A DNA stretch of 64,000 nt from an uncultured bacterium (GTDB lineage: Bacteria; Hydrogenedentota; Hydrogenedentia; Hydrogenedentales; CAILVY01), in NCBI GenBank assembly GCA_937951485.1, contig CALEDJ010000034.1, positions 62,001 to 126,000 of the forward strand. Direction: 5' to 3'. Shown here in pieces: positions 6,949-15,826 of the stretch. Within the stretch, counting starts at the first letter, position 1, and each line of letters opens with the position of its first letter. The position numbers and the translations under genes are program-made. Below the pieces are notes generated by a model. It worked only from the letters and a program-made list of their open reading frames with translations, was not told where the DNA came from and made no database searches.

Positions 6949-8891
6949 TGGCCGGGCCGGCGCTCCACCGCTATGAACGCGACGGCAGACGCTACGCCGT
7001 GGATCCGGAAACCTGTTTCTGTTTCGAGTGCGACGCGGTGTCCTGGGACGTCCTGGAGCATTACCCGCATGCGACGCTGAACCGCATCCTGCATCTGCTG
7101 CAGGACCGCCACCCCGAAAAGGAAATCCTGGAGGTGGCGGGGGAACTCGAATGGCTGCGCGCCGCAAAGTCCATTTTCACCGTGCCGAAGCAGGAAGACT
7201 ACGCCAAACGCTTCGAGATTGAGCGCGGCCTGAAAAGAATGACTGTGCTGTGCGCGGGCAGTGCGCAAACGCAGGCATCCCGACGATGGTTCGCGCGGCG
7301 TGGTGACAATAGCGCGAATCGCGGCGGCGAAGACGCCGTTTCCGATCGCCTGCTGGCGGCGGCGCAACTGCTGCTGGCGAGGTCCGGCAAGCAGCGGGAA
7401 CTGCGCCTCGAATGCGTCTGGCCCCGGCCGCCCGCGGACCCGGCAGTCATCACCGCCTGCTGTCGCAAGGTCCGCGCCCTGGCGCGGCTGGCGGACAAAG
7501 AGGTCCGGATTTCAATCATGATAGACCCCCTGCCCGCCTCGGCGGATGTGTTTCGCGGCCATGATCTCGCGGCTTCCCTTGAAATCAGCGGCGACATCGG
7601 CGATGACGCCGCCGATGCCCTGCGTCAATTCCTGCGCGCCGCGGCGCGCGGGCCGGAGGCGGCGGCGAAAGCCGCGCCGGACGCGCCCGGAATGGGCATC
7701 CGCATCGTGATTCGCCCCGGTCATCCCGACTTCGCGGGCGTGGTACAGGCATGCCGCGCCGCCGGCGTGGGGCACATCGAACTGGATTTGGAGGGGGCCT
7801 ACGTCGCGCATCCGGCGCTGGACCCGGCGGCGATGGCGAAGACGCTGGAGGCGGTCGCGCTGGATTACGCGGAGGAACTCGTCCAGGGACGCTATTGGCG
7901 GCTGGAGCCAGTCGCGGGCCTGTTCGCGCGCATTTATCATGGGACGCCGCAGGCCCGCACCGACGACGCGGGGACTTATGCGCTGGCCGTGGCGGAAGAC
8001 GGCGGCATTTATCCCGGGCGGCACTTCATTCCGTGGGACGCCTTCCGCGCCGGGGCGCTCGACGAGGCAACCATCGTCGAAGCGGCGCTCCGGCGTTTTG
8101 ACGATGCAGGCGCGCTCACCACGCGGCCATGCCTGCGCTGTTGGGCGCGGAACCTGTGCGGCGGCGGCGCGGCGGCGGTGCACCAGGCGCTCAGCGGTTC
8201 CTTCCGCGCGCCGCATCCGCCCTGGTGCGACGCGCAACGAGGCTGGATGGAGGCGGCCATCGCCGCATTCAACCGGCTTGCCTCGGAGGGCGTCAATTTC
8301 GCCCGCATCCACGAGGCGATGCGCCCCGCGAAACGTCCGGGCCTGCTTGCCATGGTGCGCGCCGCCTTCCGCATGCACATCGGCCTGCGCCCCATCGAGG
8401 AGGCCGACGCGCCGCTGCTGGCCAAATGGGAAAACTGGAACGACGCCGCCTATTTCACCTTCAATGAACACGGCCTGCTCATGGCCTCGCAGTACGACCG
8501 GGAAATGGATGCGCTGCATCCACTCGGCATCGAACAGGAATTCCTGTTGCTGCGCCGCAAAGGCGACCCGTTCGGGCTGCTGAAAATCCGGCCCGAAGCG
8601 ATGCCCGGCGTGGCCATGGCTTGGATTTACTTCCGCAACCCCCGCGACTACGCCGAGGAAAAAGTCCGTACCTCGTTCCGGTACATGCTGCGCGAAGCCC
8701 TCGCCCGGCAGGGTATCCAGCGCATTCTCATCCCCGCCGGCCCCGGTGAACACGCTTTGGCCGATTTCCTCGCCGCCGTCGGCTTTGCGCCCTGCGCCAC
8801 GCTCCGCGAGGCCCTCTACCTCCACGGCGCATACCATGATATGTGCCTCTTTTCATTCATGTTTGACGAGGAGAAGATGGCCCCGCGTTGA
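6948..8891 (+). CDS. RRE / degenerate radical-SAM / SPASM-like protein fused to a GNAT domain
   Basis: A 647-residue protein translationally coupled to the permease. Residues 5-78 look like a PqqD/RRE peptide-binding domain as found at the N-terminus of radical SAM peptide maturases (YERDGRRYAVDPETCF...VLEHY). Residues 95-340 fit a radical-SAM-like barrel in length and strand pattern, but the CxxxCxxC motif is absent; the expected site reads TVLCAGSAQTQASRR. Residues 343-445 resemble a SPASM domain (GGIYPGRHF, then PCLRCWARNLCGGG) and keep C395-x2-C398-x5-C404 and C427, while other SPASM Cys are lost. Residues 476-640 are a GNAT domain (IGLRPIEEADAPLLAKWEN). I infer a peptide-binding scaffold that presents small peptides to an acyltransferase. 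The domain calls are by eye and need profile searches. Confidence 0.65.
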   Translation: MAGPALHRYERDGRRYAVDPETCFCFECDAVSWDVLEHYPHATLNRILHLLQDRHPEKEILEVAGELEWLRAAKSIFTVPKQEDYAKRFEIERGLKRMTVLCAGSAQTQASRRWFARRGDNSANRGGEDAVSDRLLAAAQLLLARSGKQRELRLECVWPRPPADPAVITACCRKVRALARLADKEVRISIMIDPLPASADVFRGHDLAASLEISGDIGDDAADALRQFLRAAARGPEAAAKAAPDAPGMGIRIVIRPGHPDFAGVVQACRAAGVGHIELDLEGAYVAHPALDPAAMAKTLEAVALDYAEELVQGRYWRLEPVAGLFARIYHGTPQARTDDAGTYALAVAEDGGIYPGRHFIPWDAFRAGALDEATIVEAALRRFDDAGALTTRPCLRCWARNLCGGGAAAVHQALSGSFRAPHPPWCDAQRGWMEAAIAAFNRLASEGVNFARIHEAMRPAKRPGLLAMVRAAFRMHIGLRPIEEADAPLLAKWENWNDAAYFTFNEHGLLMASQYDREMDALHPLGIEQEFLLLRRKGDPFGLLKIRPEAMPGVAMAWIYFRNPRDYAEEKVRTSFRYMLREALARQGIQRILIPAGPGEHALADFLAAVGFAPCATLREALYLHGAYHDMCLFSFMFDEEKMAPR

Positions 8892-8892
8892 T

Positions 8893-8956
8893 GGGGACTA
8901 CGAGGACACCAAAGACAGCAGGGACAAGAAGGACAAGAAGGACTGCAAGGACAGTG
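8893..8956. repeat. Nine-base-period GGAC-rich tract
   Basis: Units such as GGACAAGAA, GGACAAGAA, GGACTGCAA, GGACAGTGG follow one another between the peptide-processing operon and mutS. Similar tracts occur near 20.8 kb and 25.1 kb. The rest of the gap to 9082 shows only a possible -10 TATAAT at 9069-9074. Confidence 0.6.
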
Positions 8957-9082
8957 GAATCCCAAAGCATCGGCTGTCGCATCAGATTTTATGGCTCAAT
9001 TTCAGTTTGAGGCCGTCCGTGTTCGCCCGTGTGTCCGTGTCCCGGTGTTCCGGGACGGCGGGTGGCGTTATAATGTGCGGCC

Positions 9083-11722
9083 ATGACGGAAAACTGGATG
9101 AAATTGAGCGATGTGTCGCCGCATCGCACAACCCCCATGCTGCGCCAGTACATTCAGGCCAAGGCCGAGGCGGGGGACTCGCTGCTGTTCTTCCGCATGG
9201 GCGATTTCTACGAGTTGTTTTTCGACGATGCGATCGAGGCGGCGGAACTTTTGGGCCTGGCGCTCACCTCGCGCGACGGCAACGACAAGGACCGGCGGGT
9301 GCCGATGTGCGGGGTGCCCTTCCGCGCGGTGGACGCCTATGTCGCCAAGGTCATCAAAGCGGGGCGCACGGTCACGCTCTGCGACCAGATCGAGGACCCG
9401 CGCGAGGCGAAGGGCATTGTCAAGCGCGCGGTGGTGCGTACCATCACGCCGGGCACGGTGCTGGAGGCGGACCTGCTCGAAGAGCGCGCGAACAATTACC
9501 TCGCGGCGGTCTTCCCCGGCGCGGGCGCGGCGGGCCTGTGCTTCGTGGATGTGAGCACAGGCGAATTCCTCGCGGCGCGCGTCGAGGGCGACATCGAGCG
9601 GACCCTGACAGACGAGTTGACCCGCATGGCCCCGGTGGAATTGTTGACGCCGGAAAGCGACCGCGACGGCCTTTTACAGCGGCTGCGCGCGCGCTTTGGC
9701 GGCATGACCTTCACCGCACGCCCCGACGATGAGTTTGATCCCGCCACGGCCCGCGACCTGCTCCTGGACACCTTCGGCCTGAGCACGCTCAAGGGCGTCG
9801 GGCTGGAGGACCTGCCGGAAGCGACTGGCTGCGCCGGCGCGGCGATCGCCTATGTGAAGGCGACCCAACGCGATGCCGCGCCGAGACTGCAACTGCCGAG
9901 ATACTACAACCCGTCGGGCTATGTCGTGCTCGACGGCAACACGCAGCGCAACCTCGAACTCGTGGCTTCCATTGCGGAGAAGTCGCGCCGGGGCACGCTG
10001 ATCGGCGTGCTCGACCGGACGCTGACGAGCATGGGCGCGCGCAAGATGCGGCAATGGATGCTGCATCCCCTGCTCGGCGTGGCGGCCATCCGCGAACGGC
10101 TGGACGCCGTCGAGGAATGCTTCGAGAATGTCGAACTGCGGATGCGCGTGCGCGAGTTGCTGCGCGGCGTCGGCGACCTCGAACGGCTCCTGGGCCGCAT
10201 CACGGCAAAAACCGGCAATGCGCGCGACCTCAAGGCGCTGGGCCGGTCGCTGGGATGCGCGCCGCATCTGCGCGCCGCCATTGCCGCGTGCCGCGCGCCG
10301 CTCCTTCGCCGCATCCATGAAGAAATGGATGAACTCGCCGATGTGTCGGGGTGGATAGACGCCGCCATTGTGGACGACCCGCCCGCCGCGCTGAATGAGG
10401 GCAACCTCTTCAAAGACGGCTGCGACCCGAAACTGGATCGCCTGCGCGAACTGGTGCGCGGCGGGCGCGACTGGATTGCGACATTGCAACGCGAAGAACG
10501 CGATCGCAGCAAAATCCCCAACCTGAAGGTCGGTTACAACAAAGTCTTCGGTTATTACATTGAAGTCAGCAAGAGTTATCTGCATCTTGTGCCGTCCGAT
10601 TACGAACGCAAGCAGACCCTTGTCAACGGCGAGCGTTTCGTCACCCCCGCGCTGAAGGCGCGCGAGGAGGAAATCCTCACCGCGCAGGAGCGCATGCAGT
10701 CGCTGGAATACGAACTGTTCGCCGAACTGCGCGACCGCGTCTCCGCCGAGGCGCGGCGCATCCAGGCGACCGCCGATTACATCGCCGTTCTGGACACCCT
10801 CTTTGCGCTGGCGGAGACCGCCGCGACCAAGGGCTATTGCAAGCCGGAAGTGGACGACACCGGAGAAATCCGCATCCGTGACGGACGCCACCCCGTGGTC
10901 GAGGACCTCATGCCGCGCGGCGAATTCGTACCCAACGACGTCATGATGGACATGCACGGCGCGCGCCTCCAGATTGTCACGGGGCCGAACATGGCCGGCA
11001 AGTCCACCTATCTGCGGCAGGCCGCGCTCATCACGCTCATGGCGCAGATGGGGAGTTATGTGCCTGCGACGGAGGCGCGTATCGGCGTGGTGGATCGCAT
11101 CTTCACCCGCGTCGGCGCGACCGACAACCTCGTGCGCGGTGAAAGCACCTTCATGGTCGAGATGATCGAAACGGCCAACATCCTCAATGCCGCCACGGAA
11201 AGAAGCCTGCTCGTGCTCGACGAGATCGGACGGGGCACCAGCACCTTCGACGGTATCAGCATTGCGTGGTCCGTCGCCGAGCACATCCACGATCACATCC
11301 GCGCCAAAACGCTTTTCGCCACCCATTATCACGAACTCACCGAACTGGGGGAGAAACTCGAGCACGCGAAAAACCTCAGCGTCGCCGTGCGTGAATGGGG
11401 CGACAAAGTGGTTTTCCTCTACCGCATCGTCGAAGGCGGCGCGGACCACTCCTACGGCATCCAGGTGGCCCGGCTCGCCGGACTGCCGCGCGGCGTGCTT
11501 GCGCGCGCCCGCGAAATCCTCGAATCCCTCGAGGCCGGAAACCCCATCGCAGCGGGCCTGCCCCAGCAGATGTACCTCTTCGGTCCCCAGGTCATGGGCG
11601 AACCCAGCGCCGTCGAAAAGGAACTCGAGGCCGTGGACCCCGACGCCCTCTCCCCCCGCGAAGCACACGCGTTCCTCTACCACCTCAAGCACCTGCTGAA
11701 CAAGCCCAGAAGCGGGCAGTGA
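9083..11722 (+). CDS. mutS: DNA mismatch repair protein MutS
   Basis: An 879-residue MutS, full length for the family. The N-terminal mismatch-binding domain has the conserved Phe-x-Glu in the context GDFYELFFDDA (about residues 42-52). Next come the connector and lever domains. The C-terminal ATPase has Walker A GPNMAGKST (about 635), Walker B LLVLDEIGRGTST (about 710) and FATHYHELTEL. It recognises mispairs and recruits MutL in the cytoplasm; no mutL is in the window. ATG 9083 lies nine bases after TATAAT (9069-9074), so either the mRNA is nearly leaderless or ATG 9098 is used. It stands alone as a transcription unit. Confidence 0.98.
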   Translation: MTENWMKLSDVSPHRTTPMLRQYIQAKAEAGDSLLFFRMGDFYELFFDDAIEAAELLGLALTSRDGNDKDRRVPMCGVPFRAVDAYVAKVIKAGRTVTLCDQIEDPREAKGIVKRAVVRTITPGTVLEADLLEERANNYLAAVFPGAGAAGLCFVDVSTGEFLAARVEGDIERTLTDELTRMAPVELLTPESDRDGLLQRLRARFGGMTFTARPDDEFDPATARDLLLDTFGLSTLKGVGLEDLPEATGCAGAAIAYVKATQRDAAPRLQLPRYYNPSGYVVLDGNTQRNLELVASIAEKSRRGTLIGVLDRTLTSMGARKMRQWMLHPLLGVAAIRERLDAVEECFENVELRMRVRELLRGVGDLERLLGRITAKTGNARDLKALGRSLGCAPHLRAAIAACRAPLLRRIHEEMDELADVSGWIDAAIVDDPPAALNEGNLFKDGCDPKLDRLRELVRGGRDWIATLQREERDRSKIPNLKVGYNKVFGYYIEVSKSYLHLVPSDYERKQTLVNGERFVTPALKAREEEILTAQERMQSLEYELFAELRDRVSAEARRIQATADYIAVLDTLFALAETAATKGYCKPEVDDTGEIRIRDGRHPVVEDLMPRGEFVPNDVMMDMHGARLQIVTGPNMAGKSTYLRQAALITLMAQMGSYVPATEARIGVVDRIFTRVGATDNLVRGESTFMVEMIETANILNAATERSLLVLDEIGRGTSTFDGISIAWSVAEHIHDHIRAKTLFATHYHELTELGEKLEHAKNLSVAVREWGDKVVFLYRIVEGGADHSYGIQVARLAGLPRGVLARAREILESLEAGNPIAAGLPQQMYLFGPQVMGEPSAVEKELEAVDPDALSPREAHAFLYHLKHLLNKPRSGQ

Positions 11723-11971
11723 GCGGGTGCGTGACCACAAATCCCAAAGGCCGTCATGCGTTGCACTGCTCCTTCGGTGCAGCGTGCATTCGGGGCGCTC
11801 TGCGTCGGAAAAGCATCTCCGTTTCCACCGGTTCTCCCATCGCCCCAATGCCTCCAAAAGATCAGGATATCGCATCACGCGGAAAGCATGTTATTCTAAT
11901 CAGGGAGAATTCCAATGACATGGATACGTTGTTTCCCGTGATTCAGGCAATTGCGCAAGAAATTGAAAGGT

Positions 11972-12228
11972 ATGCCCGTCATCGCGCGGTTATAGGGTAT
12001 CGTAATCAGAATGTACTTGAGTCAGAGGGAACATGGCATTCCGCATTTTCACGCCATCTACAGTGAATACAACGCGGTGTACGCGATCGAGACAATACAG
12101 ATGCTCGAAGGCGATCTTCCCCCCCCAGAGCGCGAAGGCTTGTGGAGGAATGGGGAAAACTATGCCAGCCTGTTTCACAGGAGATGTGGGAACGCCGGGA
12201 ATTCAGGCAGTTGCCCGGTCTGGAGTAA
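11972..12228 (+). pseudogene. DUF4160 gene broken by an amber codon and a C8 frameshift
   Basis: Translation from ATG 11972 gives MPVIARL, a TAG at 11993-11995, then GIVIRMYLSQREHG and PHFHAIYSEYNAV, which matches the DUF4160 family pattern with the stop at a position that is usually Tyr. The frame is lost again at a run of eight Cs (about 12119-12126). In the next frame the usual C-terminus resumes as RARRLVEEWGKL to the stop at 12226. Two independent lesions favour a pseudogene over a single sequencing error, although the C8 run is error-prone. DUF4160 usually pairs with DUF2442, which follows intact, as in toxin-antitoxin-like modules. The 249 bases before it hold nothing I can support. 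Confidence 0.7.
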
Positions 12229-12234
12229 TGAGAA

Positions 12235-12504
12235 ATGATGGAAACCATTCCCAGAATTGAGTCGGTGCATCCCGTTGAGCCGATGTGTCTGTTGGTGCGT
12301 TTCCGCAATGGCGAAGAGCGAATCTATGACTGCGCACACCTTGTTTCGCGCCCCGACTTCGAATTGTTGAGTATCCCCGCTCTCTTCCGTGCCGTGCGCG
12401 TTGATCCCGGCGGCTATGGGATTTCCTGGAATGATGACATGGACCTCAGTGAATACGAATTATGGACAAACGGTCTCCCTGTCGCCAAGATAAATCCGAC
12501 ATAG
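12235..12504 (+). CDS. DUF2442 domain protein
   Basis: An 89-residue protein with the DUF2442 pattern: PRIESVHPVEPMCLLVRF, an N-G-E turn, then the ending GYGISWNDDMDLSEYELW. ATG 12235 (or 12238) has GGAG at 12222-12225 inside the end of the DUF4160 frame. DUF4160/DUF2442 pairs are common and proposed as toxin-antitoxin-like, with the biochemical role unsettled. Here the partner is broken, so this may be an orphan on its way to loss. Confidence 0.8.
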   Translation: MMETIPRIESVHPVEPMCLLVRFRNGEERIYDCAHLVSRPDFELLSIPALFRAVRVDPGGYGISWNDDMDLSEYELWTNGLPVAKINPT

Positions 12505-12596
12505 AGCGATACAGCAACCATATCCGCGCCGCGCACGCGGGGTTGGAATCATTTCCGTATTTGATAATGCCACCCAGACGATGTGGAGTAATGCCT

Positions 12597-13526
12597 ATGC
12601 AGCGACATGAAAGGGGACAGGGCTGGCTGGTGACGAGGCGGGAATTCTTGCGGGCGACCGGGGCCGGGGCGTTCGGGCTGGCGTTGGGTGGCGCGCGGGG
12701 GGCGCGCGGCGACGATGATGTTCTTATTCGTTTCGGTATCGTCACGGATTGTCATTATGCCGCGCGGGAGGCGCAGGGGTCGCGATATTACGCGGAATCG
12801 CTGGACAAATTGGCGGAATGCGTGCAGTGCATGAACGACATGCAGGCCGATTTTCTCGTCGAATTGGGGGATTTCAAGGACCAGGACAGTCCGCCGGTCG
12901 AGGAGAAAACGCTGGATTATCTCCGGCGGGTTGAGGATGTTTTCGCCGGATTCAAAGGCTCCCGCTTTCACGTGCTCGGCAATCACGACGTGGACAGTAT
13001 GTCCAAGGCGCAGTTTCTGGCGGCCATAGAGAACACCGGGGTCGCAGCGGATCAGGCCCATTACGCCTTTGACATCAAGGGCATTCATGGGGTGGTGCTC
13101 GACGCCAATTACCGGAGCGACGGCACGGATTATGATCGCGGCCATTTCGACTGGACGGACGCGAACATTCCGCCGGAACAACTCGCGTGGTTGCGGGGGG
13201 ACCTGGCGATGGCCAGGCGGCCGGTCGTCGTGTTTGTGCATCAGCGGCTCGACGGCGCGGGCGATGTGTTCGTGAAAAATGCAGCAGAAGTACGCCGCGT
13301 CCTGGAGGAATCCGGAAAGGTCATCGCCGTGTTTCAGGGGCACCACCACGACGGCGGATACGCCTGCATACAGGGCATCCACTATTCCACGCTCAAGGCC
13401 ATGGTCGAAGGTTCGGGCCTGGAAAACAGCGCCTACGCATTGGTGGAACTGCGCAGCGCGGGCGACCTGGCAATCACCGGCTACCGGCGCGCCGTGGAGA
13501 TGGAACTCCGCGCAACGGTCAGTTGA
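12597..13526 (+). CDS. Tat-exported calcineurin-like metallophosphoesterase
   Basis: A 309-residue protein. ATG 12597 is favoured by GGAG at 12585-12588 with eight-base spacing. The N-terminus holds a twin-arginine signal (TRREFLRATGAGAFGLALG) followed by Ala-rich c-region, so the enzyme is exported folded with its metals. Metal-binding motifs follow in the expected order: D-x-H in FGIVTDCHYA, GD in ELGDFKD, GNHD in VLGNHDVD, His in VFVHQRLDG and GHHH in VFQGHHHDGG. Substrates of this class are diverse phosphomonoesters or diesters, and none can be named. It is followed by a convergent GH172-like gene. Confidence 0.88.
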   Translation: MQRHERGQGWLVTRREFLRATGAGAFGLALGGARGARGDDDVLIRFGIVTDCHYAAREAQGSRYYAESLDKLAECVQCMNDMQADFLVELGDFKDQDSPPVEEKTLDYLRRVEDVFAGFKGSRFHVLGNHDVDSMSKAQFLAAIENTGVAADQAHYAFDIKGIHGVVLDANYRSDGTDYDRGHFDWTDANIPPEQLAWLRGDLAMARRPVVVFVHQRLDGAGDVFVKNAAEVRRVLEESGKVIAVFQGHHHDGGYACIQGIHYSTLKAMVEGSGLENSAYALVELRSAGDLAITGYRRAVEMELRATVS

Positions 13527-13568
13527 CCGAAAGCGTGTCTATGTTGCCCCTGTGACTGCAACGCCCGG

Positions 13569-15596
13569 TTATGGCGCCGGCTCCAGGCGGATGTAATCCA
13601 GGCCGAACATGTGGCGTGCGGGAGCAGCCTTGGGGTTGCTGCCCGTGATACGCGCCTGCAAACGGTTTTCGCCTGCCTTCAGGTCGAATACGCCCAGGGT
13701 CATTTCCGGGGTGGCCTGAACGCTTTCATTGTAAAGGTCTATCGGCGCGCCCGCCGGGCGGTCGTTGACGGACACCTGCACAATGCCGTAATCCTTCGCT
13801 TTGGTGAATACGGCATAGATGCGATGTCGGCCGCTTTTCCCGGAGTGGAACGCCAGTTCCAGGGTATCGCCGGGTTTGCCGTCCTGCCACCATGCCTGTG
13901 CCCAGCCGCTCCAGTTCCACGCCGCGCTGGACTGCACCGTGAAGGTTCCGCCGGACACCGCCGCCGCGCGCATGTCCTCCCCCTCGATGGCGCCCGCAAC
14001 CCGCCTGGGTTCGGGGATCGGCGGAACGATCAGGTCCGCCGCCTCCGGCGTTTGGAAATTGTCCTGGTCGGGCGTGGCCGCATACCAATAGACCGTCACG
14101 GCCTGGCTGATGCGGCAGTCTTCCCAATGCCAGATTTCCATGTCGAACTTGAAGGCGCGGGTGAAGGGGATGTTGTCGAGGATGTGGAAGCGGTTCACGC
14201 AGGTGTGGCCGAAATTCGCCGGGCCGTCGCACCTGGGCTGCGCATGGTAAGCGTGGGAGAAAATCTCCGTGTCGCACCACGCATAGCCGAAATAATCCTC
14301 CGTGCCCGTGCCGAAATGGCTTGGAAACGCCTCGTCGTCCACGTATATCTTCTCATCGCCTTCGCCCCACCATGCCCCGACAGGGTTCGTGACCTGCATC
14401 ATCGCGCCGACGAAGCGCCCGCGCCCCCGCGCCTCGATGAAATTCCAGTCCTGGCGCGGCCGCGTCGGGATGTCCTGTTCCCCGCGCCACTTGGCGCGGA
14501 AATAGAGGCTGTCCTTCGTCCAGCGCCGGTTCGAGGCGACCACCTCGCCGTGCGCGGACACCGGCGCATCGGTCTTGTTGATCAGGCGAAGCATGGCGCC
14601 GTGCTTGAACGGCATCACCCAATGGGAATAGAAGGTGCCGTCTTCCAGCAGGCCGCAGGGCAGCCCCTGATAGGGCTTGTCGCCGGGGGCTGTGCCGAAG
14701 AAATCGCCGACCGGCGCGAGCACCGAGGGGAGCATGTCGTCGTCAAAATTGATTTGCAGCAGCACGCCGCGCAATGCCGCTTCCCTGTCCGCAGCATTCA
14801 CGCGCATGGTCAGCCGGTGCAGCGCCCCCGGTCCATCCAGACGCGCAAACAGCACTTTTTCACCGGGTTCGACATACGCGCCATAGGGTTTTTCCTGAAC
14901 ATGTCCCCGGGGCCTGGAAAATGCCTGCGCCGGCGCGGCCAAGGTGTCGGCCACACGCCGCAGCCGCGCCATGTTGCGGTCGAGGCCCGCCTGGGTCAGG
15001 GTGGCGACTTTCGTCCCCCTGGCGTAGGTGCGGTAATTGATGTGGTAATAGAAGTCGGGTGTGCTCGAAGTCACCTTGCAGTGTTTGGCATAGGGAATGG
15101 GCAGATAGGAATTCCAGCCCTTGGCGCGCGTGCCCGCTATCGGTTGGAGAAACGGCGCGGCCTTCCCGCCCAGCATCGCCTGGAAGGACATCTCGAAAAG
15201 GGGATCCGGCGCGTGGTCGAGATAAACCCGGAGGATGCCGGCGTCGTTGGGATTGGCCGACCAGATGCGGACAATCGCGCCCGGACCCTGCGCGTCCATC
15301 AATACGTATTCCGTCCGTCCGTCGCGCTGTTCCTCATACAGATATTGACCCCGGTCGTGGTTGGCAAACCAGTTCTCATCGGTCAGCACGGCGGGGTCCG
15401 TGGAACGGCGGTCATAACTGGAGAACTGCCGGCAGGTGAATGCGGGGTCGGGCAGGCGGGTCAGCGCCTCCAGGTCTGTCATCTCGTTGAGCAGGGATTC
15501 AAAGGTCACCTGCGCCAGTGCGGACGCCGATGCCAGGGCAAGTATCGGCAATCCCAGGACGGCCATCCAGGTACGGCTCCATTTTGCGTGCGACAT
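13569..15596 (-). CDS. DUF2961 / GH172-like secreted glycoside hydrolase with C-terminal sugar-binding-like domain
   Basis: Start at 15596 gives 675 residues: GAAGGAG lies upstream on the minus strand and the product begins with a signal peptide (TWMAVLGLPILALASASALA). The first 400 residues carry DUF2961 landmarks, such as GPGAIVRIW near the N-terminus and the Glu-rich GTGTEDYFGYAWC segment. DUF2961 proteins form family GH172, which includes difructose dianhydride I and arabinofuranosidase-type enzymes. The last 130 residues (from GAIEGEDM to the FGLDYIRLEP end) look like a beta-sandwich carbohydrate-binding module. It acts outside the cytoplasm on a furanoside-containing glycan; the exact substrate is unknown. 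Confidence 0.85.
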   Translation of the reverse strand: MSHAKWSRTWMAVLGLPILALASASALAQVTFESLLNEMTDLEALTRLPDPAFTCRQFSSYDRRSTDPAVLTDENWFANHDRGQYLYEEQRDGRTEYVLMDAQGPGAIVRIWSANPNDAGILRVYLDHAPDPLFEMSFQAMLGGKAAPFLQPIAGTRAKGWNSYLPIPYAKHCKVTSSTPDFYYHINYRTYARGTKVATLTQAGLDRNMARLRRVADTLAAPAQAFSRPRGHVQEKPYGAYVEPGEKVLFARLDGPGALHRLTMRVNAADREAALRGVLLQINFDDDMLPSVLAPVGDFFGTAPGDKPYQGLPCGLLEDGTFYSHWVMPFKHGAMLRLINKTDAPVSAHGEVVASNRRWTKDSLYFRAKWRGEQDIPTRPRQDWNFIEARGRGRFVGAMMQVTNPVGAWWGEGDEKIYVDDEAFPSHFGTGTEDYFGYAWCDTEIFSHAYHAQPRCDGPANFGHTCVNRFHILDNIPFTRAFKFDMEIWHWEDCRISQAVTVYWYAATPDQDNFQTPEAADLIVPPIPEPRRVAGAIEGEDMRAAAVSGGTFTVQSSAAWNWSGWAQAWWQDGKPGDTLELAFHSGKSGRHRIYAVFTKAKDYGIVQVSVNDRPAGAPIDLYNESVQATPEMTLGVFDLKAGENRLQARITGSNPKAAPARHMFGLDYIRLEPAP

Positions 15597-15773
15597 GGGC
15601 TTCGTGCTCCTTCTGTGGATTCCGCTGCACTCCCCTGAAACAATTTTCTTGGCATGATAGTAATCCCGCCATGGCGGCGGCGTCAATCCCGCAGCCCCGT
15701 GGATACGCATGGAAAAAGAAAAAGTCCAAATACGGTTTGGATGATTCGGCATGGACGGAGCGCGGGCATCGCA

Positions 15774-15802
15774 TTGACCGCTTCTGTCGCCTGTGCTACA
15801 AT
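15774..15802 (+). promoter_or_regulatory. Sigma-70-type promoter for the lipoprotein gene
   Basis: TTGACC 15774-15779, 17-base spacer, TACAAT 15797-15802. The start point would be near 15809 with a short leader carrying GGAGA before ATG 15827. Confidence 0.6.
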
Positions 15803-15826
15803 TCAACCCTCTTCTGGAGAAACGTC

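Noticed and set aside
3191-8891. Anti-phage defence island because of the CPBP (Abi-type) gene.
   Set aside because: No nuclease, NTPase or other defence hallmark is near; the partners are acyltransferases, an exporter and an RRE/SPASM-like protein.
9674-11878. A 734-codon minus-strand frame.
   Set aside because: It is the antisense shadow of mutS, as expected in GC-rich DNA.
13611-15638. A 675-codon plus-strand frame.
   Set aside because: It is the antisense shadow of the GH172-like gene; it has no signal peptide or domain of its own.
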